Positions 26,465-35,473 are shown, counted from the first letter of the stretch. The stretch: DNA of 64,000 bases from Leifsonia sp. AK011 (GCF_013410945.1 NZ_JACCCH010000001.1:1674001-1738000); one strand, 5' to 3'. The notes: a model not told the origin generated them from the sequence alone. Program-made: numbers and translations.

Positions 26465-27454
26465 GTGACGACTAGTCCTGTGCGTGCGATCACTCGCGCC
26501 GACGCGACGTTCTCGTTCGAGTTGTACCCGCCCCGGTCCTCCGAGGCTGAGACCGCCCTCTACGCCTCGATAGCCGAGCTCGTGGCCGTGTCGCCGGAGT
26601 TCATCTCGGTGACGTACGGGGCGAGCGGTTCAACCAGGGGGCTATCGCTCTCGGTGCTTACCCACATGCTCCGCAACAGCTCCGTCGAGCCCATGGCTCA
26701 CCTCACGTGTGTCGGCTCGTCCTACGCCGAGGCGAGCCAGCTCATCCGTGAGTTCTTGGATGCCGGGGTCACGAGTTTCCTCGCACTGCGCGGCGACCCG
26801 CCAGCGGGCGCCACCGAGGATGACGACTTCCTCGGCGACCTCGGGAGCGCGGGTGAGCTCGTGCAACTCATCCATCGTGTGCAGAAGGAGCGTGAGCCCT
26901 TCCGCTTCAGCGACGTGCCCGGATTCCCTGGTGCCAAGCGCGTGACTCACGGTGAGAAGGTCACGATCGCGGTTGCGGCGTTCCCCAACGGCCACCCGAG
27001 GTCCCGGTCGGTCGACCAGGACCTCGACACCCTCCTGGCCAAGGAGGCCGCGGGGGCGAATCTCGCGATCACCCAGCTCTTCTTCCACGCGGACGAGTAT
27101 CTCGGCTTCGTCGAGCGTGCGCGTGCCGCCGGAGTGACGATGCGCATCCTGCCCGGCATCATGCCCGTACTGAGCCCCCGGCGGCTGGAGCGCATCCTCG
27201 AGCTCACCGGTGAGGCGACTCCTCGCTCCCTCGAGCGCGAGCTCGCTGCCGCGGATTCCCAGGGCGCCCAGGCCGCGGTGGGAATCCGTCACGCGATTGA
27301 GCTCGGGGACCAGCTGCTCGAGGGCGGCGCCCCCGGCCTTCACCTCTACACGTTCAACCAGCACCAGGCGCCACTCGCGGTCCTCCGCGGCGTCGGCCTG
27401 GTCGGCGACCCAGGGTCGCCAACGACACCTCCACGAGAAAAGGAACTCGCATGA
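26465..27454 (+). CDS. metF: Methylenetetrahydrofolate reductase
   Basis: MetF reduces 5,10-methylene- to 5-methyl-tetrahydrofolate, the methyl donor for MetE. The FAD-dependent TIM barrel begins FSFELYPPRSSEAET and contains FISVTYGASGSTRG, LTCVGSSYAE, FLALRGDPP and LAITQLFFHADEYLGF, all family motifs. It is 329 residues from GTG 26465, chosen because GGAGGG (26453-26458) lies 6 nt upstream; GTG 26462 is also possible. Its TGA overlaps the metE ATG, so the two enzymes of methionine synthesis are translationally coupled. Confidence 0.95.
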   Translation: MTTSPVRAITRADATFSFELYPPRSSEAETALYASIAELVAVSPEFISVTYGASGSTRGLSLSVLTHMLRNSSVEPMAHLTCVGSSYAEASQLIREFLDAGVTSFLALRGDPPAGATEDDDFLGDLGSAGELVQLIHRVQKEREPFRFSDVPGFPGAKRVTHGEKVTIAVAAFPNGHPRSRSVDQDLDTLLAKEAAGANLAITQLFFHADEYLGFVERARAAGVTMRILPGIMPVLSPRRLERILELTGEATPRSLERELAAADSQGAQAAVGIRHAIELGDQLLEGGAPGLHLYTFNQHQAPLAVLRGVGLVGDPGSPTTPPREKELA

Positions 27455-29769
27455 CCACGATCCCAGCCTTTCCCACCGGCACGATCCTCGGCTACCCGCG
27501 TATCGGTCGTCGTCGTGAGCTGAAGCGCGCCGTCGAAGCCTTCTGGGCCGGGAAGATCTCTGCCGAGGAGCTGGAGGCGGCCGCTGCCGATCTCCGTGCC
27601 GCCACCCGTGAGCGTCTCGCGAGCCTCGGGCTGGGCCGCACGGACTCGTCGATTCCCGAGGCGTTCAGCTACTACGACCAGGTGCTCGACGCCGCCGTGA
27701 CCGTGGGAGCCGTTCCCCAGCGCTTCGCCCGGCTGGTGAAGGATGACGGAACCATCGATCTCGCCGGCTACTTCACCATCGCACGGGGCGAGGGCCAGGA
27801 CACCCCGGCCGAGATGACCAAGTGGTTCGACTCCAACTACCACTACCTCGTCCCGGAGATCGGTCCGGAGACCGACTTCCACTTGGCATCCGATCGCCTC
27901 ATCCGCGAGGTGGCAGAGGCCACGGCATCCGGGTACCGCACGCGCCCCGTCATCGTCGGGCCCGTCACCTTCCTCCTGCTGAGCAAGCCGAGTGTGGACG
28001 CTCCCGAGGGATTCAGCCCGCTCGATCGACTCGACGACCTGCTCCCGGTCTACGCCGAGCTCCTCGCGGCGCTGACCGCAGTTGGTGCCGAGTGGGTGCA
28101 GCTCGACGAGCCCGGTCTCGTGTCGGAGAGCATCGAGGCCCCGCGTGACGTGGTTCTGGCGGCGACTGCCTCTGCCTACACCTCTCTCGGGGGAGCGCCC
28201 GTGCGCCCGGCGATCTTCGTGGCCGCACCCTACGCGTCGCTCGACGACGCCCTGCCTGTCCTCCTGGAGACTCCGGTGGAGGCGGTGGGCATCGACCTCG
28301 TGAAGGGCGACCTGCCCTCGGGCATCACCACGGACAAGGTTCTCGTCGGTGGAGTGATCGACGGCCACAACATCTGGCGTGGTGACCTCGAGGGCGCCTT
28401 CGCGTCCCTCGAGTCCCTCAAGGGCCTCAGCCCACACGTCGCTGTCTCGACCTCGACGAGCCTCTTCCACGTGCCCCACGACGTCGAGGACGAGCCGCTC
28501 CTCGAGGAGTGGCTCACGAACTGGCTGGCGTTCGCCGACCAGAAAGTCGGACAGGTCGCCACGCTCGCGAAGGGACTCATCGAGGGCAAGGCCGCCATCC
28601 AGAGCGAACTGGATGCCGCGACCGAGGCCCTCGAAGCTCGCCATGCCGCGGCCGGCGTGCGAGACGGGGCCGTTCGTTCCCGCACGGCGGCGCTCACCCC
28701 CGAGGACTTCTCGCGCGGCGACTACGCTGCACGCCTCGCCGCGCAGGATGAGGCACTCAACCTGCCGTTCCTGCCGACGACGACGATCGGGTCGTTCCCC
28801 CAGACGGGCGACATCCGCAAGACGCGCGCAGCCCTGGTCAGGGGCGACATCTCGGTGGAGGAGTACACCGAGGCCATGCGAGCGGAGATCCGCCGTGTCG
28901 TCGACCTCCAGGAGGAGATCGGGCTCGACGTCATCGTCCACGGGGAACCCGAGCGGAACGATATGGTGCAGTACTTCGCCGAGAATCTGGACGGCTTCGC
29001 CGTCACCCAGAACGGCTGGGTGCAGTCCTACGGCTCCCGTTGTACGCGCCCGTCGATCCTCTGGGGTGACGTCTCGCGACCCGCGCCCATCACCGTCGAG
29101 TGGTCGACATACACCCAGTCGCTCACGAGCAAGCCCGTCAAGGGCATGCTCACGGGACCGGTCACCATCCTCGCCTGGTCCTTCGTGCGCGACGACCAGC
29201 CCCTGCGCGAGACCGCGAACCAGGTTGCCCTCGCCCTGCGCGACGAGATCGCCGACCTCGAGGGATCCGGCATCGGCATCATCCAGGTCGATGAGCCGGC
29301 CCTCCGCGAGTTGTTGCCGCTCAAGACAAAGGACCATGCCGACTACCTCGACTGGTCCGTGGGTTCGTTCCGCCTCGCCACGGCGGGCGTCGAGGACCGC
29401 ACGCAGATCCATACGCACCTCTGCTACTCGGAGTTCGGTGTGGTGATCGACGCGATCAACCGTCTCGACGCGGACGTCACCTCGATCGAGGCAGCCCGAT
29501 CCAAGATGGAGGTCGTGCCGGATATCAAGCACAGCGGCTTCGGCCGCGGTATCGGCCCGGGCGTCTACGACATCCACTCGCCGCGAGTGCCCTCGGTGGA
29601 GGAGATCAGTGACCTCATCGAGATCGCGCTCGGTTCGATCCCGGAACGCCAGGTATGGGTCAATCCCGACTGCGGCCTCAAGACGCGCGGGTACGACGAG
29701 ACCGTGCAGTCACTCACGAACGTGCTCACGGCAACGCGGGCAGCGAGGGAGAAGGCAGCCGCGAAGTAG
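27451..29769 (+). CDS. metE: Cobalamin-independent methionine synthase
   Basis: MetE transfers the methyl group of 5-methyl-tetrahydropteroyltriglutamate to homocysteine. The 772 residues form two barrels. The N-terminal one begins TILGYPRIGRRRELKRAVE, and the C-terminal catalytic one has FLPTTTIGSFPQT. Zinc ligands are His 656 and Cys 658 (HTHLCYSEF) and Cys 741 (NPDCGLKTRGYDE). ATG 27451 overlaps the metF stop and has AAAAGGAA upstream. A strong bidirectional hairpin follows, shared with the converging lexA gene. Confidence 0.98.
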   Translation: MTTIPAFPTGTILGYPRIGRRRELKRAVEAFWAGKISAEELEAAAADLRAATRERLASLGLGRTDSSIPEAFSYYDQVLDAAVTVGAVPQRFARLVKDDGTIDLAGYFTIARGEGQDTPAEMTKWFDSNYHYLVPEIGPETDFHLASDRLIREVAEATASGYRTRPVIVGPVTFLLLSKPSVDAPEGFSPLDRLDDLLPVYAELLAALTAVGAEWVQLDEPGLVSESIEAPRDVVLAATASAYTSLGGAPVRPAIFVAAPYASLDDALPVLLETPVEAVGIDLVKGDLPSGITTDKVLVGGVIDGHNIWRGDLEGAFASLESLKGLSPHVAVSTSTSLFHVPHDVEDEPLLEEWLTNWLAFADQKVGQVATLAKGLIEGKAAIQSELDAATEALEARHAAAGVRDGAVRSRTAALTPEDFSRGDYAARLAAQDEALNLPFLPTTTIGSFPQTGDIRKTRAALVRGDISVEEYTEAMRAEIRRVVDLQEEIGLDVIVHGEPERNDMVQYFAENLDGFAVTQNGWVQSYGSRCTRPSILWGDVSRPAPITVEWSTYTQSLTSKPVKGMLTGPVTILAWSFVRDDQPLRETANQVALALRDEIADLEGSGIGIIQVDEPALRELLPLKTKDHADYLDWSVGSFRLATAGVEDRTQIHTHLCYSEFGVVIDAINRLDADVTSIEAARSKMEVVPDIKHSGFGRGIGPGVYDIHSPRVPSVEEISDLIEIALGSIPERQVWVNPDCGLKTRGYDETVQSLTNVLTATRAAREKAAAK

Positions 29770-29775
29770 CGGAAG

Positions 29776-29810
29776 GGTCTAGCCCGCGGCAGGTGATCGC
29801 GGGCTAGACC
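29776..29810. terminator. Bidirectional terminator between metE and lexA
   Basis: GGTCTAGCCCGCG (29776-29788) and CGCGGGCTAGACC (29798-29810) form a perfect 13-bp stem with a 9-nt loop. The lexA stop codon (TAG at 29806-29804) lies inside the right arm. Confidence 0.8.
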
Positions 29811-30487
29811 GCCCGGAGCACCGCCACGACCTTGCCGAGCACCTCGGCCTCATCCCCGAGGATCGGCTCGAACGAGGAGTTACGGGGGAGCAGCCAGGTG
29901 TGGCCGTCGCGCTGCTTGAAGACCTTGACCGTGGCCTCGTTGTCGAGCATGGCCGCCACGATGTCCCCGTTGACGGCGTCGCGCTGCTGGCGGACGACGA
30001 CCCAGTCGCCATCGCAGATCGCCGCATCGATCATCGACTCACCCACGACCTTGAGCATGAAGAGGTCGCCCTTGCCGACGAGTCGCCGGGGGAGGGGGAA
30101 CACCTCGTCGACCTGCTCGTCGGCGGTGATCGGGATGCCCGCCGCGATGCGCCCGACGAGCGGCACGAGTGCGGCATCCCCGACGGAGGGGGCTCCACTC
30201 TCCACCACGGCCTCGGTTTCGAGCTCCGGGAGGTCGATCAGGATCTCCATCGCGCGGGGACGATTCGGATCGCGTCGCAGGTAGCCGCTGAGTTCGAGCT
30301 GACCCAGCTGGTGGGTGACGCTCGACAGCGATGCCAACCCCACAGCATCCCCGATCTCGCGCATGCTCGGCGGATACCCCCGAGATGCGACCGAACGCTG
30401 GATGACATCGAGAATGGCGAGCTGCTTGTCGCTCAGGCTCTTTCGACGCCGGGTCGCGGGGCGGTCGGTGGGGAGAGTCTCGTCCAC
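29804..30487 (-). CDS. lexA: SOS repressor LexA
   Basis: LexA represses DNA-damage genes and cleaves itself when bound to RecA filaments. The 227 residues hold a winged helix ([40 protein letters not shown]), the Ala116-Gly117 cleavage site in RIAAGIPIT, catalytic Ser 151 in [11 protein letters not shown] and Lys 188 in EATVKVF. The GTG at 30487 is chosen because GAGGA lies 4 nt upstream and the N-terminus fits actinobacterial LexA; the frame is open upstream. Its likely targets in the window are recA-recX and the divergent LysM gene. Confidence 0.97.
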   Translation of the reverse strand: MDETLPTDRPATRRRKSLSDKQLAILDVIQRSVASRGYPPSMREIGDAVGLASLSSVTHQLGQLELSGYLRRDPNRPRAMEILIDLPELETEAVVESGAPSVGDAALVPLVGRIAAGIPITADEQVDEVFPLPRRLVGKGDLFMLKVVGESMIDAAICDGDWVVVRQQRDAVNGDIVAAMLDNEATVKVFKQRDGHTWLLPRNSSFEPILGDEAEVLGKVVAVLRAV

Positions 30488-30536
30488 GGTTCCTCGTTCC
30501 TGCCGTACGCCGGCGAATGTCGGTGGTTCTGTCGAA

Positions 30537-30565
30537 ACTGTATCCGGATGAGCGACCGCAGACAA
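30537..30565 (-). promoter_or_regulatory. Promoter of lexA
   Basis: Read on the minus strand, TTGTCT (30565-30560) and TACAGT (30542-30537) are 17 bp apart. A degenerate SOS half-site TTTCGA adjoins the -10. Confidence 0.45.
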
Positions 30566-30634
30566 ACACATCTTCGAGTGTGTTGACAACTTTGTCGGTG
30601 GCTTGTTCGAAGATGGACTTGATTTCGATAGCAA

Positions 30635-30650
30635 TCGAAGTTATGTTCGG
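30635..30650 (+). promoter_or_regulatory. LexA (SOS) box between lexA and the LysM gene
   Basis: TCGAAGTTATGTTCGG matches TCGAAC-N4-GTTCGA at 10 of 12 arm positions. It lies 85 bp before the LysM gene and 148 bp before lexA in their divergent promoter region. Confidence 0.75.
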
Positions 30651-30734
30651 TACAGGAATACTAATGACTTCGTATCCGGCACTCCCGGCCGAGAGCCGGA
30701 TACGAAACCTCGTTCGAGACGCAAGGAGTGGATG

Positions 30735-31112
30735 ATGAGCACGATTGCTTTCCCCACAGCGACATACGTGGCACGACAGTCCGATTCGGGCCGCGCCCCC
30801 GCACCCCGCCTGCGCCTCACACGACGTGGCCGCGGGGTCCTTCTGACCCTCGCGGCCACACCACTCGTCGTCGCCGCGCTGCTGTTCGCTCTCAACGGCG
30901 GCGGCGCCGTAGCATCCCTCGAATCGACGCCCGTCTCGTTCGACTACGTCACTGTCGCGTCGGGCCAGTCCCTGTGGGATGTTGCAGAGGCGGTCGCCCC
31001 GGGCACCGATCCGCGCGACGTCATCGACTCGATCGTCCGACTCAACCAGCTCGAGTCCGCCGACGTGTTCGCGGGCCAGCAGCTCGCGATCCCGCTGGAG
31101 TTCGCGCGATAG
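30735..31112 (+). CDS. LysM-domain membrane protein, probable SOS division suppressor
   Basis: This 125-residue protein has a basic N-terminus, one membrane helix (about residues 35-53) and an extracytoplasmic LysM peptidoglycan-binding domain (residues 70-121: YVTVASGQSLWDVAEAVAP, VRLNQLESADVFAGQQLAIP). Small LysM proteins encoded divergently from lexA are known in actinobacteria (M. tuberculosis Rv2719c, C. glutamicum DivS), where they are DNA-damage induced and slow division. A LexA box upstream agrees. ATG 30735 lies 6 nt after AAGGAG; ATG 30732 is only 3 nt away. The functional assignment is by context. Confidence 0.85.
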   Translation: MSTIAFPTATYVARQSDSGRAPAPRLRLTRRGRGVLLTLAATPLVVAALLFALNGGGAVASLESTPVSFDYVTVASGQSLWDVAEAVAPGTDPRDVIDSIVRLNQLESADVFAGQQLAIPLEFAR

Positions 31113-31139
31113 ACAGTGCCAGCGCGACAGTGCCAGCGC
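31112..31139. repeat. Tandem direct repeat upstream of hisC
   Basis: The 14-mer GACAGTGCCAGCGC occurs twice in tandem (31112-31125, 31126-31139), starting at the LysM stop codon and ending 27 bp before the hisC -10 element. Confidence 0.85.
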
Positions 31140-31166
31140 CGTCAGTTCGGGCCATGGCGTGCGCCC

Positions 31167-31172
31167 TAAGCT
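31167..31172 (+). promoter_or_regulatory. -10 element of hisC, leaderless
   Basis: TAAGCT ends 7 nt before GTG 31180; there is no ribosome site. Confidence 0.45.
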
Positions 31173-31179
31173 TGGACGG

Positions 31180-32247
31180 GTGACAAGCCTCGACGACCTC
31201 CCCATCCGGGATGACCTGCGTGGGCTCAAGCCCTATGGTGCGCCCCAGGAGCCCGTTCCCGTCCAGCTGAACGTGAACGAGAACACCCACCCCATCCCGG
31301 AGGCGGTGGCAACGGACATCGTCATGTCGCTCGCACAAGCGGTGCTCGGGGCCAATCGATACCCCGATCGCGAGTTCACGTCGCTGCGCGAATCGCTCTC
31401 CGCGTACCTCGGCCACGGTCTCGCTCCCGAGAACATCTGGGCCGCGAACGGTTCAAACGAGGTGTTGCAGCACGTCCTCCAGGCCTTCGGCGGCCCCGGG
31501 CGTAGCGTCCTCGGTTTCCCGCCCACGTACTCGATGCACTCGATCATCGCGAGTGGCACCGGCACCCGCTGGGTCCCCGCCGACCGCGATCAGGAGTACA
31601 CCCTCAGCGCGGAGACCGTCGTGGCTGCTATCGAGCGCGAGCAGACCGACATCGTCTTCCTCTGTTCACCGAACAACCCCACGGGGACCCCCCTCGACCT
31701 GGACGTGATCGCGGCCGCGTACAACGCGACCGACGGCATCGTGCTCGTGGACGAGGCCTATGCGGAATTCGCTGACGGAGACACAGCCCTGACCCTCCTC
31801 GAAGGGCGCCCCCGGCTGCTCGTCAGTCGCACGATGAGCAAGGCGTTCGCCTTCGCAGGCATCCGTCTCGGCTATCTCGCCGCCGATCCCGCCGTCATCG
31901 ATGCTCTCAGGCTCGTGCGCCTGCCCTATCACCTCTCCTCGCTGACCCAGGCCGCCGCGGTTGCTGCCCTCGCCCACTCGAGCGAGATGCTCGCCATGGT
32001 CGACGACATCAAGCGCCAGCGCGATCGGATGATCGAGGCGCTGCCCGCGCTCGGATACCTGCCGCTCCCGAGCGCCGCGAACTTCGTGCTGTTCGGTGGG
32101 GTCGCCAACTCCCACGATCTCTTCGTCAAGCTCTTCAACGAGGGGATCCTGATCCGAGATGTGGGTATCCCGCATCACCTTCGCGTCACCGCGGGAACCG
32201 AGGCGGAAACTGATATCTTCCTCGAGGCCCTCGCGAGGCTCGGCTAG
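31180..32247 (+). CDS. hisC: Histidinol-phosphate aminotransferase
   Basis: HisC converts imidazole-acetol phosphate to histidinol phosphate with PLP. The 355-residue fold-type I aminotransferase has NVNENTHPIP at the start, AANGSNEVLQHVLQAFGGPG, FLCSPNNPTGTPLD, VLVDEAYAEF and the PLP lysine (Lys 221) in SRTMSKAFAFAGIRLGY. GTG 31180 is set by the leaderless -10 element; an open frame continues upstream without similarity. It leads a cluster with hisB, hisH and priA. hisD, which often precedes hisC in actinobacteria, is absent here. Confidence 0.95.
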   Translation: MTSLDDLPIRDDLRGLKPYGAPQEPVPVQLNVNENTHPIPEAVATDIVMSLAQAVLGANRYPDREFTSLRESLSAYLGHGLAPENIWAANGSNEVLQHVLQAFGGPGRSVLGFPPTYSMHSIIASGTGTRWVPADRDQEYTLSAETVVAAIEREQTDIVFLCSPNNPTGTPLDLDVIAAAYNATDGIVLVDEAYAEFADGDTALTLLEGRPRLLVSRTMSKAFAFAGIRLGYLAADPAVIDALRLVRLPYHLSSLTQAAAVAALAHSSEMLAMVDDIKRQRDRMIEALPALGYLPLPSAANFVLFGGVANSHDLFVKLFNEGILIRDVGIPHHLRVTAGTEAETDIFLEALARLG

Positions 32248-32285
32248 GCGCCTCTGGAGCACTCTGGGCGCTCCGGTCACCTCGG

Positions 32286-32291
32286 TAGGAT
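32286..32291 (+). promoter_or_regulatory. -10 element of hisB, leaderless
   Basis: TAGGAT ends 7 nt before ATG 32299 and favours that start over the in-frame ATG at 32290. Confidence 0.45.
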
Positions 32292-32298
32292 GGGAATC

Positions 32299-32901
32299 AT
32301 GACCCCACGCGAGGCGACCATCCGCCGCCAGACGAGCGAGTCGAGCATCGAGTTGACGATCAACCTCGATGGCACCGGCACCTCGTCCATCAATTCGAGT
32401 GTGCCCTTCTACGACCACCTGCTGACGGCGTTCGCGCGGCACTCGCTCGTTGATCTCACCGTCGAGGCGACGGGTGACACCCACATCGATGTCCACCACA
32501 CGGTGGAGGACATCGGTATCGCCCTGGGCCTCGCCATCCGCGAGGCGTTGGGTGACAAGTCCGGAATCTCCCGCTTCGGGGACGCTCTCGTGCCGCTGGA
32601 TGAGGCGCTCGTGCAGGCGGTCGTCGACATCTCGGGAAGGCCGTATCTCGTGCACTCGGGGGAGCCCGCGGGATTCGAACACCACCTGATCGGCGGCCAC
32701 TTCACCGGCTCCATGGTGCGTCACGTGTTCGAGGCGATCGCCTTCAATGCTGCCCTCACCGTGCACATCACAGTGCTCGGGGGTCGCGATCCGCACCACA
32801 TCGCCGAGGCCGAGTTCAAGGCGTTCGCGCGGGCGTTCCGCTTCGCCGTCGCGCGGGATGCCCAGGTCGTGGGTATTCCCTCGACCAAGGGCGCACTCTG
32901 A
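32299..32901 (+). CDS. hisB: Imidazoleglycerol-phosphate dehydratase
   Basis: HisB dehydrates imidazoleglycerol phosphate in histidine synthesis. The 200-residue monofunctional enzyme (no phosphatase domain) has the duplicated manganese-binding motifs [13 protein letters not shown] with [12 protein letters not shown]-type [16 protein letters not shown], then [17 protein letters not shown] and [21 protein letters not shown] 32299 gives [18 protein letters not shown] 32290 would add three residues. It lies 51 nt after hisC with its own -10 element, and hisH follows after 2 nt. Confidence 0.97.
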   Translation: MTPREATIRRQTSESSIELTINLDGTGTSSINSSVPFYDHLLTAFARHSLVDLTVEATGDTHIDVHHTVEDIGIALGLAIREALGDKSGISRFGDALVPLDEALVQAVVDISGRPYLVHSGEPAGFEHHLIGGHFTGSMVRHVFEAIAFNAALTVHITVLGGRDPHHIAEAEFKAFARAFRFAVARDAQVVGIPSTKGAL

Positions 32902-32903
32902 TC

Positions 32904-33539
32904 GTGAGCGCGTCACCTTCGGTCGTGATCTTCGATTACGGCTCCGGAAACATCCATTCGGCCGCCAAGGCCCTTGAGCTTGCGGGCGCTCGCGTCACAC
33001 TGACGTCCGACCGTTCCACCGCGCTGGCCGCAGACGGCCTCCTGGTGCCCGGCGTGGGCGCGTTCTCGGCCGTCATGGACGGCCTGAGCGCGGCCCGGGG
33101 CGGTGCTGTCATCGAACAGCGGCTCGCTGGCGGCAGGCCGGTCCTCGGCATCTGTGTCGGCATGCAGGTGCTCTTCGAACTCGGCGTCGAGCGGGGCGTC
33201 GACACCGAGGGACTGGGGGAGTGGCCGGGCGTCGTGCGTGAACTCGATGCCCCCGTTCTGCCGCACATGGGGTGGAACACCGTCGAGGCGCCGGAGGACT
33301 CGCGCCTCTTCGAGGGGATTCGCGATGAGCGCTTCTACTTTGTACACTCCTACGCGGCCCAGGATTGGACGCTGGAGACGAACCACCCGTTCCCTTCACC
33401 CGTCCTGACATGGGCAGAACACGGCTCGCGGTTCCTTGCCGCGGTCGAGAATGGCCCGCTGTCGGCGACGCAGTTCCACCCGGAGAAGTCGGGCGAAGCG
33501 GGCATCCGACTCCTGACGAACTGGCTGGAAACCCTGTGA
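32904..33539 (+). CDS. hisH: Imidazole glycerol phosphate synthase subunit HisH
   Basis: HisH is the glutaminase that feeds ammonia to HisF. The 211-residue class I amidotransferase has its nucleophile Cys 84 in [11 protein letters not shown] and the His/Glu pair in [12 protein letters not shown], with PHMGWNTVE and YFVHSYAA between. GTG 32904 follows the hisB stop by 2 nt, and its TGA overlaps the GTG of priA. The partner hisF is not in this window, so the cyclase subunit must be encoded elsewhere. Confidence 0.96.
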   Translation: MSASPSVVIFDYGSGNIHSAAKALELAGARVTLTSDRSTALAADGLLVPGVGAFSAVMDGLSAARGGAVIEQRLAGGRPVLGICVGMQVLFELGVERGVDTEGLGEWPGVVRELDAPVLPHMGWNTVEAPEDSRLFEGIRDERFYFVHSYAAQDWTLETNHPFPSPVLTWAEHGSRFLAAVENGPLSATQFHPEKSGEAGIRLLTNWLETL

Positions 33540-34285
33540 GCGAATTCAACACCACCCCCGCCCTCGAGCTCCTTCCGGCGGTCGATGTCGCGGGGGGCAA
33601 GGCCGTGCGCCTGACCCAGGGCGAGGCGGGATCGGAGACCAACTACGGCGACCCGGTGGATGCTGCACAGGAATGGATCGACCAGGGTGCCGAGTGGATC
33701 CACCTCGTGGATCTCGATGCGGCGTTCGGGCGGGGGAACAACCGCGCCGTCATCCGCAGGGTCATCAAGGCGACGCCGCGTCGGGTGAACATCGAGCTCT
33801 CCGGTGGCATCCGCGACGACCAGACGCTCGAGGCTGCTCTCGCGACCGGCGCCAAGCGCATCAACCTGGGAACGGCTGCGCTCGAGAACCCCGAATGGGC
33901 TGCCCACGTGATCGCCGAGTTCGGCGAGGCCATCGCGGTGGGACTCGACGTGCGCGGTACGACGCTCGCGGCTCGGGGATGGACCCAGGAGGGCGGTGAC
34001 CTCTGGGCCGTCATGGACCGCCTTGAGGAGGCGGGGTGCGCTCGCTACGTCGTCACGGACGTGACGAAGGATGGCACGCTCAAGGGTCCGAACGTCGACC
34101 TCCTGGAACAGGTCATGGACCGCACCGACCGCCCCGTGATCGCGTCCGGCGGGATCGCAACGCTGGATGACATCGCCGAGCTGCGCGCCCTGGTCCCGCA
34201 GGGCCTCGAGGGTGCCATCGTGGGCAAGGCCCTCTACGCCAAGGCATTCACCCTCGCCGAGGCGCTCGACGTCGCCTCCGCCTGA
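33536..34285 (+). CDS. priA: Phosphoribosyl isomerase (HisA/PriA)
   Basis: This 249-residue TIM barrel isomerises ProFAR in histidine synthesis. In most actinobacteria the enzyme is PriA, which also isomerises phosphoribosylanthranilate for tryptophan. Motifs are [61 protein letters not shown] and [12 protein letters not shown]. Dual function is inferred from the family, not proved. GTG 33536 overlaps the hisH stop (GTGA). Open frame upstream lies within hisH and is not used. Confidence 0.93.
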   Translation: MSEFNTTPALELLPAVDVAGGKAVRLTQGEAGSETNYGDPVDAAQEWIDQGAEWIHLVDLDAAFGRGNNRAVIRRVIKATPRRVNIELSGGIRDDQTLEAALATGAKRINLGTAALENPEWAAHVIAEFGEAIAVGLDVRGTTLAARGWTQEGGDLWAVMDRLEEAGCARYVVTDVTKDGTLKGPNVDLLEQVMDRTDRPVIASGGIATLDDIAELRALVPQGLEGAIVGKALYAKAFTLAEALDVASA

Positions 34286-34301
34286 CATGGTCGGCGACGG
34301 G

Positions 34302-35057
34302 ATGCCCGCGGCCGATAGTGCAGGCGTGCCCTGGGCCGGCCGACACATCGAGAATCCGGCAACGCCGGACGACGATGGCTCAGCGCCCCCGCGCCTCCTG
34401 GAGGCGATACGCCGTTTCCGCGCCCGCGAGGTCGGCGAGGCCGAGGTGGTGGAGGCGCTTCGCGAGTCGCGCCTCCTTGTGCCCCTGGTTGCCGAGCGTG
34501 GGGACAGTGGTGTCGGCCCCCACGGACATCTCGTCGACAAGACGCAAGAACTGTCCATCGTGAGGGTGGCTGGCCCCGACGGTCGCACCGTGCAGCCGGC
34601 ATTCACCTCGGTCACCGCGCTCGGCGCCTGGAATCGGGATGCTCGTCCCGTCCCCGCCGCAGCGCCGCGGGTCGCACTGGCCGCCGTCGAGGAACACACG
34701 GACGTCGTCATTGTCGACCCGACGAGCGAGACGGAGTTCGCCGTGCGTCGTCCCGCCCTCTGGGCGATCGCCCAATCCCAGCCGTGGACGCCGAGCTATC
34801 TCGACCCGGCCGTGCTCGAGGCCTTCCTCGCCTCGGCGTCACCGGAGCCCGTCGTCCGTGAGCTGTATCTGGCACCGGGGGACCCGGACGCGAGGCTCGC
34901 GGGGCCGGAGCTCATCGTCAGGTTGTCGCTCGAGGAGGGGCTCGACAGGTCCGCGGTCGACGAACTCATGGCTCGTCTCAGCGACCGCTGGTCATCGGAC
35001 GAGACGATCGCGGTGCGCGTCGATTCCCTGAAGGTCCAGCTCGTCGCATCCGCCTGA
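34302..35057 (+). CDS. SseB family protein
   Basis: This protein of about 251 residues has the actinobacterial SseB layout. A start with DSAGVPWAGRHI is followed by DDGSAPPRLLEAIRRFRARE, ESRLLVPLVAE and PAFTSVTALGAWNRDARPVP. The second half is all-alpha/beta, with ELYLAPGDPDARLAGPELIVRL. Function is unknown; in E. coli SseB is linked to serine metabolism and sensing, but that need not transfer. The start is uncertain: ATG 34287, ATG 34302 and GTG 34326 (after GATAGT, 34314-34319) are all possible. I chose 34302 because DSAGVPW looks conserved. It follows priA closely. Confidence 0.8.
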   Translation: MPAADSAGVPWAGRHIENPATPDDDGSAPPRLLEAIRRFRAREVGEAEVVEALRESRLLVPLVAERGDSGVGPHGHLVDKTQELSIVRVAGPDGRTVQPAFTSVTALGAWNRDARPVPAAAPRVALAAVEEHTDVVIVDPTSETEFAVRRPALWAIAQSQPWTPSYLDPAVLEAFLASASPEPVVRELYLAPGDPDARLAGPELIVRLSLEEGLDRSAVDELMARLSDRWSSDETIAVRVDSLKVQLVASA

Positions 35058-35068
35058 CGAGGATCGGG

Positions 35069-35419
35069 TCAGATCACCGAACCGGTGAACTTCTCGCCCG
35101 GGCCCGCACCCGGCGCATCGGGGATGCTGGACGCTTCACGGAAGGCGAGCTGGAGCGAACGCAGGCCGTCCCGCAGCGGGCGGGCATGACTGTCCGACAC
35201 CTCGGGGGCGGCTGCCGTCACCAGACCAGCCAGGGCCGTGATGAGCTTCCGAGCCTCGTCGAGGTCGATCTCGGAGGCGGCATCCGGGTCGTCCGCAAGG
35301 CCGAGCTTGACGGCGGCGGCGCTCATGAGGTGCACCGAGACGGTGTTGATCAGCTCGATCGCGGGAACATCGCCGATGTCGCGGATCTCGTTGCTGGCTT
35401 CGTCGTAGCCGTCAGGCAT
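35069..35419 (-). CDS. DUF1844 domain protein
   Basis: This 116-residue, mostly helical protein contains IGDVPAIELINTVSVHLMSAAAVKLGLADDPD and EARKLITALAGLVTAAAPEVSD, the core of DUF1844. In actinobacteria it is usually encoded next to infC, as here, in divergent orientation, but no function is established. The ATG at 35419 follows GGAGGACATTC, a good ribosome site. It converges with the SseB gene with an 11-nt gap. Confidence 0.88.
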   Translation of the reverse strand: MPDGYDEASNEIRDIGDVPAIELINTVSVHLMSAAAVKLGLADDPDAASEIDLDEARKLITALAGLVTAAAPEVSDSHARPLRDGLRSLQLAFREASSIPDAPGAGPGEKFTGSVI

Positions 35420-35473
35420 GAATGTCCTCCATCGAGCGGGGTGGGAACCCCAGCTGAGTTCTGGGCGGGAACA

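Noticed and set aside
30624-30639. TTCGATAGCAATCGAA next to the lexA-LysM SOS box
   Set aside because: It is symmetric but does not follow the TCGAAC-N4-GTTCGA pattern; the overlapping site at 30635-30650 fits much better.
32290-32298. Upstream ATG as the hisB start
   Set aside because: It overlaps the -10 hexamer TAGGAT; ATG 32299 gives the standard spacing.
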